64,000 nt of DNA from Croceicoccus hydrothermalis (lineage in GTDB: Bacteria > Pseudomonadota > Alphaproteobacteria > Sphingomonadales > Sphingomonadaceae): contig NZ_JAIQCI010000006.1 in the NCBI RefSeq assembly GCF_022378335.1, positions 248,001 to 312,000 of the forward strand. Reading direction: 5' to 3'. The notes under the pieces were generated by a model that was not told the origin of the DNA, did not search any database, and saw only the letters and a list, made by a program, of their open reading frames with translations. Shown in pieces: positions 18,714-27,422 of the stretch. Each line of letters starts with the position of its first letter. Positions within the stretch are counted from its first letter, which is position 1. The translations under genes and the position numbers were made by a program.

Positions 18714-20132
18714 ATGTCCTATTTCAAAGAACTCGGCCTTGCCGAACCCATCCTGCGCGCGCTTTCGGCCAAAGGCTACGAAGAGCCGACCCCGATTCAG
18801 CGCAAGTCCATCCCCTCGCTCATGGAAGGGCGCGACCTGCTGGGCATCGCGCAGACCGGCACTGGCAAGACGGCGGCGTTCTCGCTGCCCTCGCTGCACC
18901 GTCTCGCGCACAGCGGCGGTTCGCCCAAACCGGCTTCGTGCCGCATGCTCGTCCTGTCGCCGACGCGCGAACTGGCCGCGCAGATTGCCGACAACATGGG
19001 CTATTATGCAAAGAATCTCGATCTATCGATTCAGTGTATTTTCGGCGGCGTCCCTGCGAACAAGCAGGCGCGCAAGCTGACGCACGGCACCGACGTGCTC
19101 GTCGCGACGCCGGGCCGCCTGCTCGACCTCATCGATCAGCGCGCTCTGACCTTGCGCGATGTCGAAATCTTCGTGCTCGACGAGGCGGACCAGATGATGG
19201 ACCTGGGGTTCATCAAGCCTTTGACGCGGGTTGCCGCGATGCTGCCTGAAAAGCGTCAGTCGCTGTTCTTCTCCGCCACCATGCCGCAAGCGATTCAGCA
19301 GCTCGGCAAGCGGTTCATCACCAATCCGGTGAAGGTCGAGATCGCGCCCCAATCCACCACGGCGGAACGGGTCGAGCAATATGCGACCTTCGTCAATCAG
19401 GCCGAAAAGCAGGCGCTTCTCACGCTTTCGCTCAAGGCCGGGCTGGACAATGGCGAGATCGAACGCTGCCTCGTCTTTACCCGCACCAAACATGGCGCGG
19501 ACAAGGTGGTGCGCCATCTCGCCGCCGCCGGGATCGTCGCCGCCGCCATCCACGGCAACAAGTCGCAGGCGCAACGCACCCGCGCACTGGACGGGTTCCG
19601 CGAAGGCCGCGTGCCGGTGCTGGTCGCGACGGATATTGCCGCGCGCGGTATCGACGTGACGGGCGTCAGCCATGTCTTCAACTTCGAAATCCCGAACGTC
19701 GCCGAACAATATGTGCACCGCATCGGGCGCACCGCGCGCGCCGGGGCCGATGGCGTCGCCATCAGCTATGTCGCGCCGGATGAGAAACCCTATATCCGCG
19801 ATATCGAGAAGCTGACGCGGGTGAAGCTCACCGCCATGCCGCTTCCCGATGATTTCACGCTGCAGGCCGCAACCCTGCCCAAGCCGAGCCGCGCACCCGC
19901 AGGTGCCGAACGCGCGCCGCAGGGCGAACGTCGCGGCAATGGCGGCGGCGGGCGTGGCCGCGGCAACGGCGGCGGCGGCGGCGGCGGTGGACGCGGTCGC
20001 GGCAAGGGCGGCGGGCGTGGTCCCAAGCCCGAAGGCCAGCGTCAGGGCGGCGAACGCCGCGACGGCGCCGAGGGGCAGCGCAACCGCCGTCCCCGCGGGC
20101 CGAAGCCTGCACGGGCCGGTGGATCGAACTGA
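18714..20132 (+). CDS. DEAD-box RNA helicase, RhlE-like, with Gly/Arg-rich tail
   Basis: ATP-dependent RNA helicase. From the ATG at 18714 the protein has 472 residues: Q motif EPTPIQRKSIP, motif I AQTGTGKT (46-53), Ia PTRELAAQ, motif II DEAD (156-159), motif III SAT (187-189), then motif VI HRIGRTARAG. The last 75-80 residues are almost only Gly, Arg, Pro and Lys (RGRGNGGGG-type repeats), an RNA-binding tail common in RhlE-like helicases. The 268-bp upstream gap holds a small CTGCCG/CGGCAG hairpin but no gene. A strong terminator follows. Confidence 0.93.
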   Translation: MSYFKELGLAEPILRALSAKGYEEPTPIQRKSIPSLMEGRDLLGIAQTGTGKTAAFSLPSLHRLAHSGGSPKPASCRMLVLSPTRELAAQIADNMGYYAKNLDLSIQCIFGGVPANKQARKLTHGTDVLVATPGRLLDLIDQRALTLRDVEIFVLDEADQMMDLGFIKPLTRVAAMLPEKRQSLFFSATMPQAIQQLGKRFITNPVKVEIAPQSTTAERVEQYATFVNQAEKQALLTLSLKAGLDNGEIERCLVFTRTKHGADKVVRHLAAAGIVAAAIHGNKSQAQRTRALDGFREGRVPVLVATDIAARGIDVTGVSHVFNFEIPNVAEQYVHRIGRTARAGADGVAISYVAPDEKPYIRDIEKLTRVKLTAMPLPDDFTLQAATLPKPSRAPAGAERAPQGERRGNGGGGRGRGNGGGGGGGGRGRGKGGGRGPKPEGQRQGGERRDGAEGQRNRRPRGPKPARAGGSN

Positions 20133-20160
20133 GCCCCACTTTTTACAGGGGAGCGAAACG

Positions 20161-20194
20161 ACGGCGCGGAACCTTCGGCTTCCGCGCCGTTTTT
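20161..20194 (+). terminator. Rho-independent terminator after the helicase
   Basis: ACGGCGCGGAA (20161-20171) and TTCCGCGCCGT (20180-20190) form an 11-bp stem with an 8-base loop containing TTCG, followed by TTTT. The U-run is only on the plus strand, so it serves the helicase gene rather than the convergent parC. Confidence 0.9.
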
Positions 20195-20206
20195 CCTGCG
20201 TGCCGC

Positions 20207-22501
20207 TTAAAAGCGATTGTCGCGGGGGAAACCGGTCGGTGGCAGACGCCCGGCCGCGCCGCGCGCGACTTTCCATTGCCACATGTCCTTTTCCGTGCGG
20301 GTGCGCCCGGTTTCCCCGCCCATGGTCCAGCTCAACCCTTCGTCCAGGGTCAGCGTCGTCGCATCGGACAGGCCGCCGTCGCGGTACCGTTGCAGCTGCA
20401 CGCCCTGCCCGCGCGTCATCACCGGCAATTCTTCGAGGTTGAAGATGACGAGCTTGCGATTGTCGCCCACCACCGCGACATGGTCATGCTCCGGCGCAAT
20501 GGCATGGACGACGCGCAGCGTGCTGCCCTTCTTCAGGTTCACGACCTGGCGCCCCTTTCGCGTTTCGGCGAGCAATTCATCCATTTCCGCCGCGAAACCG
20601 CGCCCGTTGTCGGCGGCCAGCAGCAATTGCCCCTTTGGCCGGTAGATCTGGACGCCGACGATCGCGACCTCCGGGTCGATGTCAACCATCGAGCGCACCG
20701 GCTCTCCGAAACCGCGGCCGCCGGGCAAGCCGTCGCACCCCATGGTATAGAACCGGCCATTGTCACACGCGATCAGCACCTTGTCCGTCGTCTGCGCATG
20801 CATGGCGAAGGCGGGGCCGTCGCCTTCCTTGAACTTGAATTCGCCCGAAAGGTCGACATGCCCCTTCATCCCGCGGATCCAGCCGCGCTGCGACAGGATG
20901 ACGGTGACCGGCTCCTTCTCGATCATGGCGTCCATGCTGAATTCGACGGTGGGTTCCGCCTCGGCAATGGTCGTGCGGCGCGCGCCGAGCGGCGTATCCT
21001 CGCCATATTCCTTGCGCAACGCCTTGAGATCGCGCTTGATACGCGTGCGTTGGCGGGCCGGGCTTTCGATAAGCTGCTCCAGCTCGGCACGTTCGGCGAG
21101 CAGGGCATCGCGCTCGCGGCGAAGCTCCATCTCCTCCAGCTTGCGCAGACTGCGCAGCCGCATGTTGAGGATCGCCTCGGCCTGCCTGTCGGTCAGCTCG
21201 AACTCCGCCATCATGATCGGCTTCGGCTCGTCCTCGGTGCGGATGATCTCGATCACCCGGTCGAGGTTGAGGAAAGCGGCGATATACCCTTCGACAAGCT
21301 CCAGCCGCGCAGCGATCTTGTCCAGGCGGTGGCGGCTGCGGCGCAGGAGAATGTCGATCTGCGCCGCGATCCAGTGGCGCAGCAATTCACCCAGCCCCAT
21401 GACGACCGGCGTGCGCGTCGCGTCCAGCACGTTGAGGTTGAGCGAGAACCGGCTTTCCAGATCGGTCAGCCTGTAAAGGCTTTCCTTGAGCAGTTCGGGG
21501 TCGACCTTGCGGCTTTTTGGTTCGAGCACGATGCGGATCGTCTCGTCGCTTTCGTCGCGCACATCCTCGAGGATCGGCAATTTGCGGTCGGCGATCAGAT
21601 TGGCGATCTGCTCGATCAGCTTGCCCTTGGCCACCTGATACGGGATTTCGGAGATGACGAGTTGCCACTGCCCCCCGCCCAGTCGCTCGATCCCGGCATC
21701 GCGGTCGGCTTCGCTTGCCGCCTCGCTCGCATGGAAACGGCCCCGCATGCGGAACGAGCCGCGCCCCGTTTCATACGCATGGGAGATCGCCTCCGCGCTG
21801 TCCACGACAAGGCCGCCGGTGGCGAAATCGGGACCGCGGAACACCTCCATCAATTCGCCATGTTCGGCGCGCGGGTTGTCGATCAGTTTCAGCGTCGCGT
21901 CGATCACCTCCGCGACATTGTGACTGGGGATGGAGGTCGCCATGCCGACGGCGATCCCGCTCGCCCCGTTGGCCAGCAGGTTGGGGAAGATGCCGGGAAA
22001 AATCTCCGGCTCCTGCTCCTCCCCGTTATAGGTCGGGATGAAATCGACGGTGCCCTCGTCCAGCCCCGCCATCAACAGCATCGCCGTGCGCGTCAGCCGC
22101 GCCTCCGTATAACGATAGGCCGCGGCATTATCGCCGTCGATATTGCCGAAGTTCCCCTGCCCCTCGACCAGCGGGTAGCGCAGCGCGAAATCCTGCGCCA
22201 GACGCACCATCGCGTCATAGACAGAGGCATCGCCATGGGGGTGATACTTGCCGATGACGTCGCCGACGACGCGGGCCGATTTCTTGAACGCCTGCCCTGG
22301 ATCGAGCCGCAATTGCCGCATTGCCCACAACAGTCGCCGGTGCACGGGTTTCAACCCGTCGCGCAGATCGGGCAGCGAACGCGCCGTGATCGTGGACAGC
22401 GCATAGACGAGATAACGCTCCGACAAGGCGGCGTCGAAGGGGGCGTCGATCAGGCGATCGAACGGGTCGGGTTCGGTTTTTTCTGTCGTATCGCTGGGCA
22501 T
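20207..22501 (-). CDS. parC: DNA topoisomerase IV subunit A
   Basis: Catalytic DNA-breaking subunit of topoisomerase IV, which unlinks daughter chromosomes. The 764-residue product has the winged-helix core with KYHPHGDASVYDAMVRLAQD, then the catalytic tyrosine in AAAYRYTEARLT (Tyr131), coiled-coil RLRSLRKLEEMELRRERDAL, and a C-terminal propeller-like region shorter than that of GyrA. This supports ParC rather than GyrA. At the quinolone-determining position equivalent to E. coli Ser80 it has Ala92. parE is not in the window. Confidence 0.95.
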   Translation of the reverse strand: MPSDTTEKTEPDPFDRLIDAPFDAALSERYLVYALSTITARSLPDLRDGLKPVHRRLLWAMRQLRLDPGQAFKKSARVVGDVIGKYHPHGDASVYDAMVRLAQDFALRYPLVEGQGNFGNIDGDNAAAYRYTEARLTRTAMLLMAGLDEGTVDFIPTYNGEEQEPEIFPGIFPNLLANGASGIAVGMATSIPSHNVAEVIDATLKLIDNPRAEHGELMEVFRGPDFATGGLVVDSAEAISHAYETGRGSFRMRGRFHASEAASEADRDAGIERLGGGQWQLVISEIPYQVAKGKLIEQIANLIADRKLPILEDVRDESDETIRIVLEPKSRKVDPELLKESLYRLTDLESRFSLNLNVLDATRTPVVMGLGELLRHWIAAQIDILLRRSRHRLDKIAARLELVEGYIAAFLNLDRVIEIIRTEDEPKPIMMAEFELTDRQAEAILNMRLRSLRKLEEMELRRERDALLAERAELEQLIESPARQRTRIKRDLKALRKEYGEDTPLGARRTTIAEAEPTVEFSMDAMIEKEPVTVILSQRGWIRGMKGHVDLSGEFKFKEGDGPAFAMHAQTTDKVLIACDNGRFYTMGCDGLPGGRGFGEPVRSMVDIDPEVAIVGVQIYRPKGQLLLAADNGRGFAAEMDELLAETRKGRQVVNLKKGSTLRVVHAIAPEHDHVAVVGDNRKLVIFNLEELPVMTRGQGVQLQRYRDGGLSDATTLTLDEGLSWTMGGETGRTRTEKDMWQWKVARGAAGRLPPTGFPRDNRF

Positions 22502-22612
22502 CGCACGAACCGGCTTAGCAGCACGACGGGCCGAGGCAAATGGCGGAACGCATCCCGTCCCCCATCCGTTTTATGGGCAACACGCAAGAAAGCGATTCAA
22601 GGAGTTACAATC

Positions 22613-23158
22613 ATGGCCAAACAGATTCTCATCATGGCGACCGACGGGTTCGAGCAGAGCGAGCTTATGAAGCCCAAGGCCAATTTCGAGGATGCCGGCA
22701 TGACGGTCGTCGTCGCCAGCCCCGAAAGCGGCGAGATCAAGGGTTGGGACCAGGGCGATTGGGGCGACACGGTCAAGGTGGACAAGACGCTCGACCAGGT
22801 GAATTTCGCCGATTATGACGCGCTGGTTCTTCCCGGCGGGCAGATCAATCCCGACGTTCTTCGGCTCGAGGATAAGGCCGTGAAGATCGTCAAGGATTTC
22901 GCCAATGCGGGCAAGCCCGTCGCCGCGATCTGCCACGGTCCGTGGATGCTGGTCGAGGCCGATGTGGTGAAGGGCAAGACCGTGACGAGCTGGCCCTCGG
23001 TTCGCACCGACCTTAGAAATGCAGGCGCCAACGTGGTGGACAAGGAAGTCGCCGTCGACGGCAATCTCATCACCAGCCGCAACCCGGATGACATCCCTGC
23101 CTTTTCCAAGGCCGTCATCGATGCGGTCGAAAACGCCAAATCGTCCGCCATGGCATAA
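22613..23158 (+). CDS. PfpI/DJ-1 family protein (type 1 glutamine amidotransferase domain)
   Basis: A 181-residue DJ-1/PfpI-superfamily protein beginning MAKQILIMATDGFEQSEL. The nucleophile-elbow cysteine is in AAICHGPWMLVEA, with His next to it, and ALVLPGGQINPDVLR supplies the conserved loop; this matches the YhbO/PfpI subgroup linked to protein deglycation or stress. AAGGAGT sits 7 bases before the ATG. It is monocistronic with its own terminator downstream. The frame extends far upstream but only as antisense of parC. Confidence 0.93.
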   Translation: MAKQILIMATDGFEQSELMKPKANFEDAGMTVVVASPESGEIKGWDQGDWGDTVKVDKTLDQVNFADYDALVLPGGQINPDVLRLEDKAVKIVKDFANAGKPVAAICHGPWMLVEADVVKGKTVTSWPSVRTDLRNAGANVVDKEVAVDGNLITSRNPDDIPAFSKAVIDAVENAKSSAMA

Positions 23159-23178
23159 GCGAAAACGCGCGATCATGG

Positions 23179-23217
23179 AAAAAGGCCCGCCCGGCATCGC
23201 GCCGCGGCGGGCTTTTT
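23179..23217 (+). terminator. Rho-independent terminator after the PfpI-like gene
   Basis: AAAAAGGCCCGCC (23179-23191) pairs with GGCGGGCTTTTT (23206-23217) with one unpaired G, giving a 12-bp stem that ends in a T-run on the plus strand. The A-run on the 5' side could also let it work for the convergent ferredoxin gene, whose stop is 24 bp away. Confidence 0.85.
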
Positions 23218-23241
23218 CATGCGTATCGCGGTGCCTCGCTC

Positions 23242-23577
23242 CTATCCCACGCCGCGCATGTCGTGAGAATCGAGCGGGATGGAAATGGCCAGACCGTCGA
23301 GCGCAGAATCGAGAACGATCTGACACGACAGGCGGCTCGTGCGCTGCACTCCTGCTGCGAGGTCGAGCATGTCCTCCTCATCCTCGGTCGCGGGCAGGAG
23401 CCGGTCGAACCATTCGGGCGCGACGATGACGTGGCAGGTGGAACAGGCCATCTGCCCTTCGCACGTCCCTTCGAGCGGCATGCCCGCCGCCTGCGCCGTT
23501 TCGAGGAGGCTCGCGCCGTCCTCGCCCTCGGCCTTGACGGTCTCGCCCTTGGCGGTGGTGATTTTGACGCAGACCAT
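23242..23577 (-). CDS. 2Fe-2S ferredoxin, adrenodoxin/ISC type
   Basis: An electron carrier of 111 residues starting at ATG 23577 (MVCVKITTAKGETVKAEGED). The four cluster cysteines are in the adrenodoxin pattern: Cys39, Cys45 and Cys48 in TCEGQMACSTCH, and Cys85 in RLSCQIVL. The acidic ATEDEEDMLDLA helix is typical for the partner-binding face. It lies 4 bp downstream of a cysteine desulfurase on the same strand, suggesting a role in iron-sulfur cluster assembly, as for Fdx in ISC systems. Confidence 0.93.
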   Translation of the reverse strand: MVCVKITTAKGETVKAEGEDGASLLETAQAAGMPLEGTCEGQMACSTCHVIVAPEWFDRLLPATEDEEDMLDLAAGVQRTSRLSCQIVLDSALDGLAISIPLDSHDMRGVG

Positions 23578-23581
23578 CGGT

Positions 23582-24670
23582 TCAGATTCCCTGTTGTTTC
23601 GCCGCCGCCCGTATCGAGGCCGCGGCATGTTCCAGATCCTCTTCCCGTGTGTAGCGTCCGAACCCGAGCCGGATCGATTGTTTCGCCTTTGTGTCAGTCA
23701 ATCCGATGGCCTGCAAGACATGGCTGGGCCGGCCCGACCCCGACGCGCATGCCGAACCGGCCGAAAAAGCGACCTCGCGCACCTCGGACATGAGCCGGGC
23801 CACGTCGAGCCCATCCCGCCGCAGGTTGAGATTTCCATGCCAGCGCAGCGCCTCGCTCCCGTTCAGCGTCCAGCCTGCAAACCATTCGCGCGCCCTGTCG
23901 AAAAGATGCCGGACATGCGCGGCGTCCTCCTCCATCCGCGTCATGGCCAGCGCCGCCGCCGCCCCGAACCCTGCGCATAATGCGGGGCTGAGCGTGCCGG
24001 AACGCATGCCGTCCTGCTGCCCCCCGCCGGTGATCTGCGGATCGAGCGTCACCCCGTCCCGCACCCATAGCGCGCCGATACCCTTCGGCCCGTGCAGCTT
24101 GTGCGCCGAAACCGCGATCATGTCGGCGTGTGCGAATTTCATCCGCCCCGCCGCCTGCACCGCATCGCACAGCATCAACGCACCGCCAGCCCGCGCCCGC
24201 CGCGCTATGGCATCAACCGGTTGCACCGTGCCGATTTCGTTGTTGACCTGCATGACCGCGACGAGGCGGGTTTCGTCCGGCCAGGTCGCATCGGCGGCGA
24301 TCACCCCGTCGCCATCGACCGGCAATTCATGCACCGGCACGCGAAGTGCGGCGGCGGTATCGCGCACGGCGGCATGCTCGATCGCGCTGATCGCGACGGG
24401 CCGTTCATCGCCCGCCCGCGCCGTGCCCCGCATGGCGAGGTTGATCGCCTCGGTCGCGCCGGATGTGAAAATGACCCGTCCGCCGGGCGGGAAGAGCGCC
24501 GCGACCTGTTCGCGCGCGATGTCCACTGCCGCCGCCGCCGCCCTTCCCATGCGATGCGGGCTGTGCGGATTGCCGAATCCGGTGCCATCCGGCCCGTCCA
24601 GCCAGCGCAGCATCGCCTCCCGCGCTTCGGGCGCCAGGGGTGTCGTCGCCTGGTAATCGAGATAGATCAC
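23582..24670 (-). CDS. Cysteine desulfurase (NifS/IscS-like), first of a tandem pair
   Basis: PLP enzyme that takes sulfur from cysteine. The preferred start is GTG at 24670, overlapping the upstream stop as GTGA, giving 362 residues that open IYLDYQATTPLAPEAREAM after the initiator. PLP-binding lysine is Lys191 in SAHKLHGPKG; the sulfur-accepting cysteine is Cys308 in SAGSACASGSG. FTSGATEAINLAM and NNEIGTVQP are class V motifs. It follows a second desulfurase gene and precedes the ferredoxin. No IscU or Suf scaffold gene is in the window. Confidence 0.92.
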   Translation of the reverse strand: MIYLDYQATTPLAPEAREAMLRWLDGPDGTGFGNPHSPHRMGRAAAAAVDIAREQVAALFPPGGRVIFTSGATEAINLAMRGTARAGDERPVAISAIEHAAVRDTAAALRVPVHELPVDGDGVIAADATWPDETRLVAVMQVNNEIGTVQPVDAIARRARAGGALMLCDAVQAAGRMKFAHADMIAVSAHKLHGPKGIGALWVRDGVTLDPQITGGGQQDGMRSGTLSPALCAGFGAAAALAMTRMEEDAAHVRHLFDRAREWFAGWTLNGSEALRWHGNLNLRRDGLDVARLMSEVREVAFSAGSACASGSGRPSHVLQAIGLTDTKAKQSIRLGFGRYTREEDLEHAAASIRAAAKQQGI

Positions 24671-25728
24671 GGGCGCCGCCCGCGGGCGATATCGCCCCAC
24701 ACGTCCAGAAAACGCTCGATATCGGCATCCCGCGTATCGGGGCCGATGGAGACGCGGATAACCTCGCCCGCGCTTTTGTCATCCATCCCCATCGCCGAAA
24801 GCACATGGCTCGTCCGCAGCGAACCGGAGGAACACGCGCTTCCTGCCGAAACCGCAATGCCCGCGCTGTCGAGCCGGATGAGCTGCACCGCCGCGGCAAC
24901 ACCCGGCAGGCGGTAGGAACCGATGGTAGCAATGCGCGGGCTGCGATCAGCAACGACCTCGCCGCCCAGATCGATGATCGCATTTTCAAGCATGCTGCGC
25001 AAACGCAGGGCATCGTTCATCCAGCCGTGTCCGGCCTGCAATGCCGCGGCCATCGCCATCGCGCCGGGAACATTCTCCGTCCCCCCGCGATAGCCGCGTT
25101 CCTGCCCCCCATCGGGTGCGATCAAACCGAAATCGCGCAGCAGCAGCGCGCCGATGCCCGTCGGCCCGCCGAACTTGTGCGCCGAAATCACCGACATATC
25201 CACCGCCGGCATCGGGATCTTCCCCGCCCCTTGCGAACAATCGGCGAGCAACAGGCCGCCGCCCGCGCGGATCGCCTGGCCCAGCGCGTCGAGAGGTTGA
25301 ATGACGCCCGTTTCATTGTTGACCTGCTGTATCGCGACGAGCGCGCCATCAACATCGGGAAGATCGCCCGGTGCGATCATGCCCGCCACGCCGACCGGAA
25401 TACGCGCGGCGCCCGTCGCATGGCGCGTGACGGCATCATGTTCGACTTGGCTCACGATCCGCCGCGTCGCGTGCGAACGATGCAGCGCAATCGACAGGGC
25501 CTCGCTCGCCCCGCTGGTAAAGACGACCTCGCCTTTCCAGCCAAGCGCATCGGCCACGTCGGCACGCGCCTGTTCGAGAGCGGCACGCGCCGCGCGACCC
25601 GGCGCATGCGGGCTGCTCGCATTGGCGTTCAGCATCATGCCGCGCAACAACGCATCGCGCGCCTGCGGCAGGATCGGCGCGCTCGCCGCATGGTCGAGAT
25701 AGGTAATCGTATTCAGAAAGGTTTCCAC
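24667..25728 (-). CDS. Cysteine desulfurase-family enzyme, second of a tandem pair
   Basis: A 353-residue class V aminotransferase-fold paralogue of its downstream neighbour. It has ITYLDHAASAPILPQARDAL, FTSGASEALSIAL, QQVNNETGVIQP, the PLP lysine Lys185 in SAHKFGGPTG and the active cysteine Cys299 in SAGSACSSGSLRTSHVL. Both catalytic residues are intact, so it is probably an active desulfurase rather than a decoy. First gene of the desulfurase-desulfurase-ferredoxin operon. Divergence between the copies suggests old duplication. Confidence 0.9.
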   Translation of the reverse strand: METFLNTITYLDHAASAPILPQARDALLRGMMLNANASSPHAPGRAARAALEQARADVADALGWKGEVVFTSGASEALSIALHRSHATRRIVSQVEHDAVTRHATGAARIPVGVAGMIAPGDLPDVDGALVAIQQVNNETGVIQPLDALGQAIRAGGGLLLADCSQGAGKIPMPAVDMSVISAHKFGGPTGIGALLLRDFGLIAPDGGQERGYRGGTENVPGAMAMAAALQAGHGWMNDALRLRSMLENAIIDLGGEVVADRSPRIATIGSYRLPGVAAAVQLIRLDSAGIAVSAGSACSSGSLRTSHVLSAMGMDDKSAGEVIRVSIGPDTRDADIERFLDVWGDIARGRRP

Positions 25729-25785
25729 CGGTTCATGATGCGCCGGCCACCGCGCGAGGGGAAGCGGAACGGGTGACGGTTCGCA

Positions 25786-25813
25786 TTGTTCTTTTTGTCA
25801 ACGCATCTATATA
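25786..25813 (+). promoter_or_regulatory. Possible promoter of the alpha/beta hydrolase gene
   Basis: TTGTTC (25786-25791), a 16-bp spacer and TATATA (25808-25813) make a plausible sigma-70-like promoter about 85 bp before the hydrolase start. Two GTCAAC direct repeats (25797 and 25820) flank the TATATA and could be a regulator site shared with the divergent cysteine desulfurase operon. Confidence 0.35.
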
Positions 25814-25897
25814 GGCTGCGTCAACAAATCACACCCCCGTGCGCGCTTCGCCACAAAGCCGCGGCACGGGGCCAGCATCAGGTAACGACATCACCCC

Positions 25898-26554
25898 ATG
25901 CCAGCCGTTATTTTTCCCGGTCCCGAAGGCCGCCTAGAAGGCCGTTATCACCCCGCACCGCGTCCGCGCGCGCCGCTCGCCATGATATTGCATCCGCATC
26001 CGCAGGGCGGCGGCACCATGAACGAGCGCATCACACAGGCCTTGTTCAAGGATTTTGCCGCGCGCGGTTTCGCCGTCCTGCGCTTCAACTTTCGCGGCGT
26101 CGGTCGCAGCCAAGGCAGTTTCGACAATGGGGTCGGCGAATTGTCCGATGCGGCCAGCGCGCTCGACTGGGTGCAGTCGGTCCATCCCGAGGCGCAGGTC
26201 ACCTGGATCGCGGGTGTCAGTTTCGGCGCGCTCATCGGGATGCAGCTTATGATGCGGCGCCCGGAAATCCGCGGCTTCATTTCTATCGCGCCGCCCGCGA
26301 ACATGTATGATTTTTCGTTCCTCGCGCCCTGCCCCGCGTCCGGCATCATGATCCAGGGTGCCGCCGATACGGTGGTGACGCCGTCGTCGGTGCAAAAGCT
26401 CGTCGACAAGCTTCGTACGCAGAAGCACATCACCATTCATCACGACGAAATTCCGCGCGCGAACCATTTTTTCGAGCATGAGTTCGACGAGCTCATGCGC
26501 TCTGTCGACAATTACCTCGATTTCCGCCTGTCGCCCGATTGCCAGATCCGGTGA
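25898..26554 (+). CDS. Alpha/beta hydrolase
   Basis: A 218-residue alpha/beta hydrolase of the dienelactone-hydrolase-like type. It has LHPHPQGGGTMNERI near the oxyanion hole, FAVLRFNFRGVGRSQG, the nucleophile elbow GVSFG (Ser108), MIQGAADTVVTP with the acid, and ANHFFEHEFDEL carrying the catalytic His. These proteins often stand next to cysteine desulfurase genes in alphaproteobacteria; here it is divergent from them. Substrate unknown. A GC-rich hairpin follows. Confidence 0.88.
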   Translation: MPAVIFPGPEGRLEGRYHPAPRPRAPLAMILHPHPQGGGTMNERITQALFKDFAARGFAVLRFNFRGVGRSQGSFDNGVGELSDAASALDWVQSVHPEAQVTWIAGVSFGALIGMQLMMRRPEIRGFISIAPPANMYDFSFLAPCPASGIMIQGAADTVVTPSSVQKLVDKLRTQKHITIHHDEIPRANHFFEHEFDELMRSVDNYLDFRLSPDCQIR

Positions 26555-26576
26555 TCGTGCGGGGATTGTGATCCAC

Positions 26577-26600
26577 CGGCCGCCGGTAACGCGGCGGCCG
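26577..26600 (+). terminator. GC-rich hairpin between hydrolase and response regulator
   Basis: CGGCCGCCG (26577-26585) and CGGCGGCCG (26592-26600) form a 9-bp stem with a 6-base loop in the 98-bp gap between two convergent genes. No U-run follows on either strand, so it is at best a weak terminator. Confidence 0.35.
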
Positions 26601-26652
26601 ATACGACGCATCGACCGTATATCGCATGCGGCGCCCCGGTATGGATGGGCGA

Positions 26653-27084
26653 TCAGACCGGGCGCGAAACCATCTTGCTGAGCTGCGGCATGCCTTCCAT
26701 CCCTGAAGTGCGACGCATCGCTCCCTTGATCAGCCGGTCGGCACGGAACAGCAATTGTTCCATGTTGCAGGGTTTCGTGATGTAATCGTCCGCCCCGTCA
26801 TAATAGGCGATCGACTGATCCGCATCGGTGCGCACCGCGGTGAGCATGAGGACCGGAACCATGGCGAGTTCCTTGCTGATCCGCATGGAGCGCAACACTT
26901 CGATCCCCGACATTTCAGGCATGCGTTGATCGAGGATGGCAAGATGCGGCGGACGAAAACGAATGGCGTCGAGCGCCGAACGCCCATCTTTGCACCAGCC
27001 GACGGCATGGCCTGCATCCATCAGCGTATCGCGGACGATTTCACCGACGATCTCATCGTCTTCGGCCAGAATGATGCGCGCCAT
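26653..27084 (-). CDS. Single-domain response regulator (CheY-like)
   Basis: A 143-residue receiver protein with no output domain beyond about 20 C-terminal residues. The acidic pair Glu8-Asp9-Asp10 is in LAEDDE, the phospho-acceptor Asp52 in AILDQRMPEMSG, Thr84 in LMLTAV and Lys106 in DYITKP, so phosphorylation chemistry is intact. No histidine kinase is adjacent; it probably acts in a branched phosphorelay. Downstream on the same strand lies only the convergent hydrolase. Confidence 0.92.
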   Translation of the reverse strand: MARIILAEDDEIVGEIVRDTLMDAGHAVGWCKDGRSALDAIRFRPPHLAILDQRMPEMSGIEVLRSMRISKELAMVPVLMLTAVRTDADQSIAYYDGADDYITKPCNMEQLLFRADRLIKGAMRRTSGMEGMPQLSKMVSRPV

Positions 27085-27422
27085 TTACTACTCCTGTCCT
27101 CCCCGTACCCAGTGATCGACAAGCGATCAAGGAATGTCGAAAAACGGGAAGGTTTTCGATCCATCCATTGCATCCGGACAGGAGTTACCTCGCATTGCGT
27201 AAAATCGCCGTCTGCAACGCCCTAGGGGTTATTCCGCAGGACGGATCGCAGCAATCGAAGGCCGGTCCGATCCGGATGCATCCATATACCGATGGATCGA
27301 AATTGGTGGCAACACGCTCTTCCCCGGATTGCCGCGCGTTACGCAGCGCAGTACCAGAAGCGCATCGCCGTGACGCGATGGAGACGGTTAGCAAACGGCT
27401 AGCGAAAAGGCGCGTCGCCCGC
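27085..27422. other. Intergenic region without a visible gene
   Basis: This 338-bp stretch lies between the response regulator start and the end of the copper-locus lipoprotein gene, both on the minus strand. It should contain the response-regulator promoter and the end of the copper operon. Short frames on both strands have no family resemblance or ribosome site. I see no clear terminator. Confidence 0.6.

Noticed and set aside
19960..20050. GGC-rich repeat resembling a simple-sequence tract
   Set aside because: It encodes the Gly/Arg-rich tail of the DEAD-box helicase and is not an independent repeat element.
20276..22612. Plus-strand open frame of about 780 codons leading into the PfpI-like gene
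   Set aside because: It is antisense to parC. Only the part from ATG 22613 with its ribosome site resembles a protein family.
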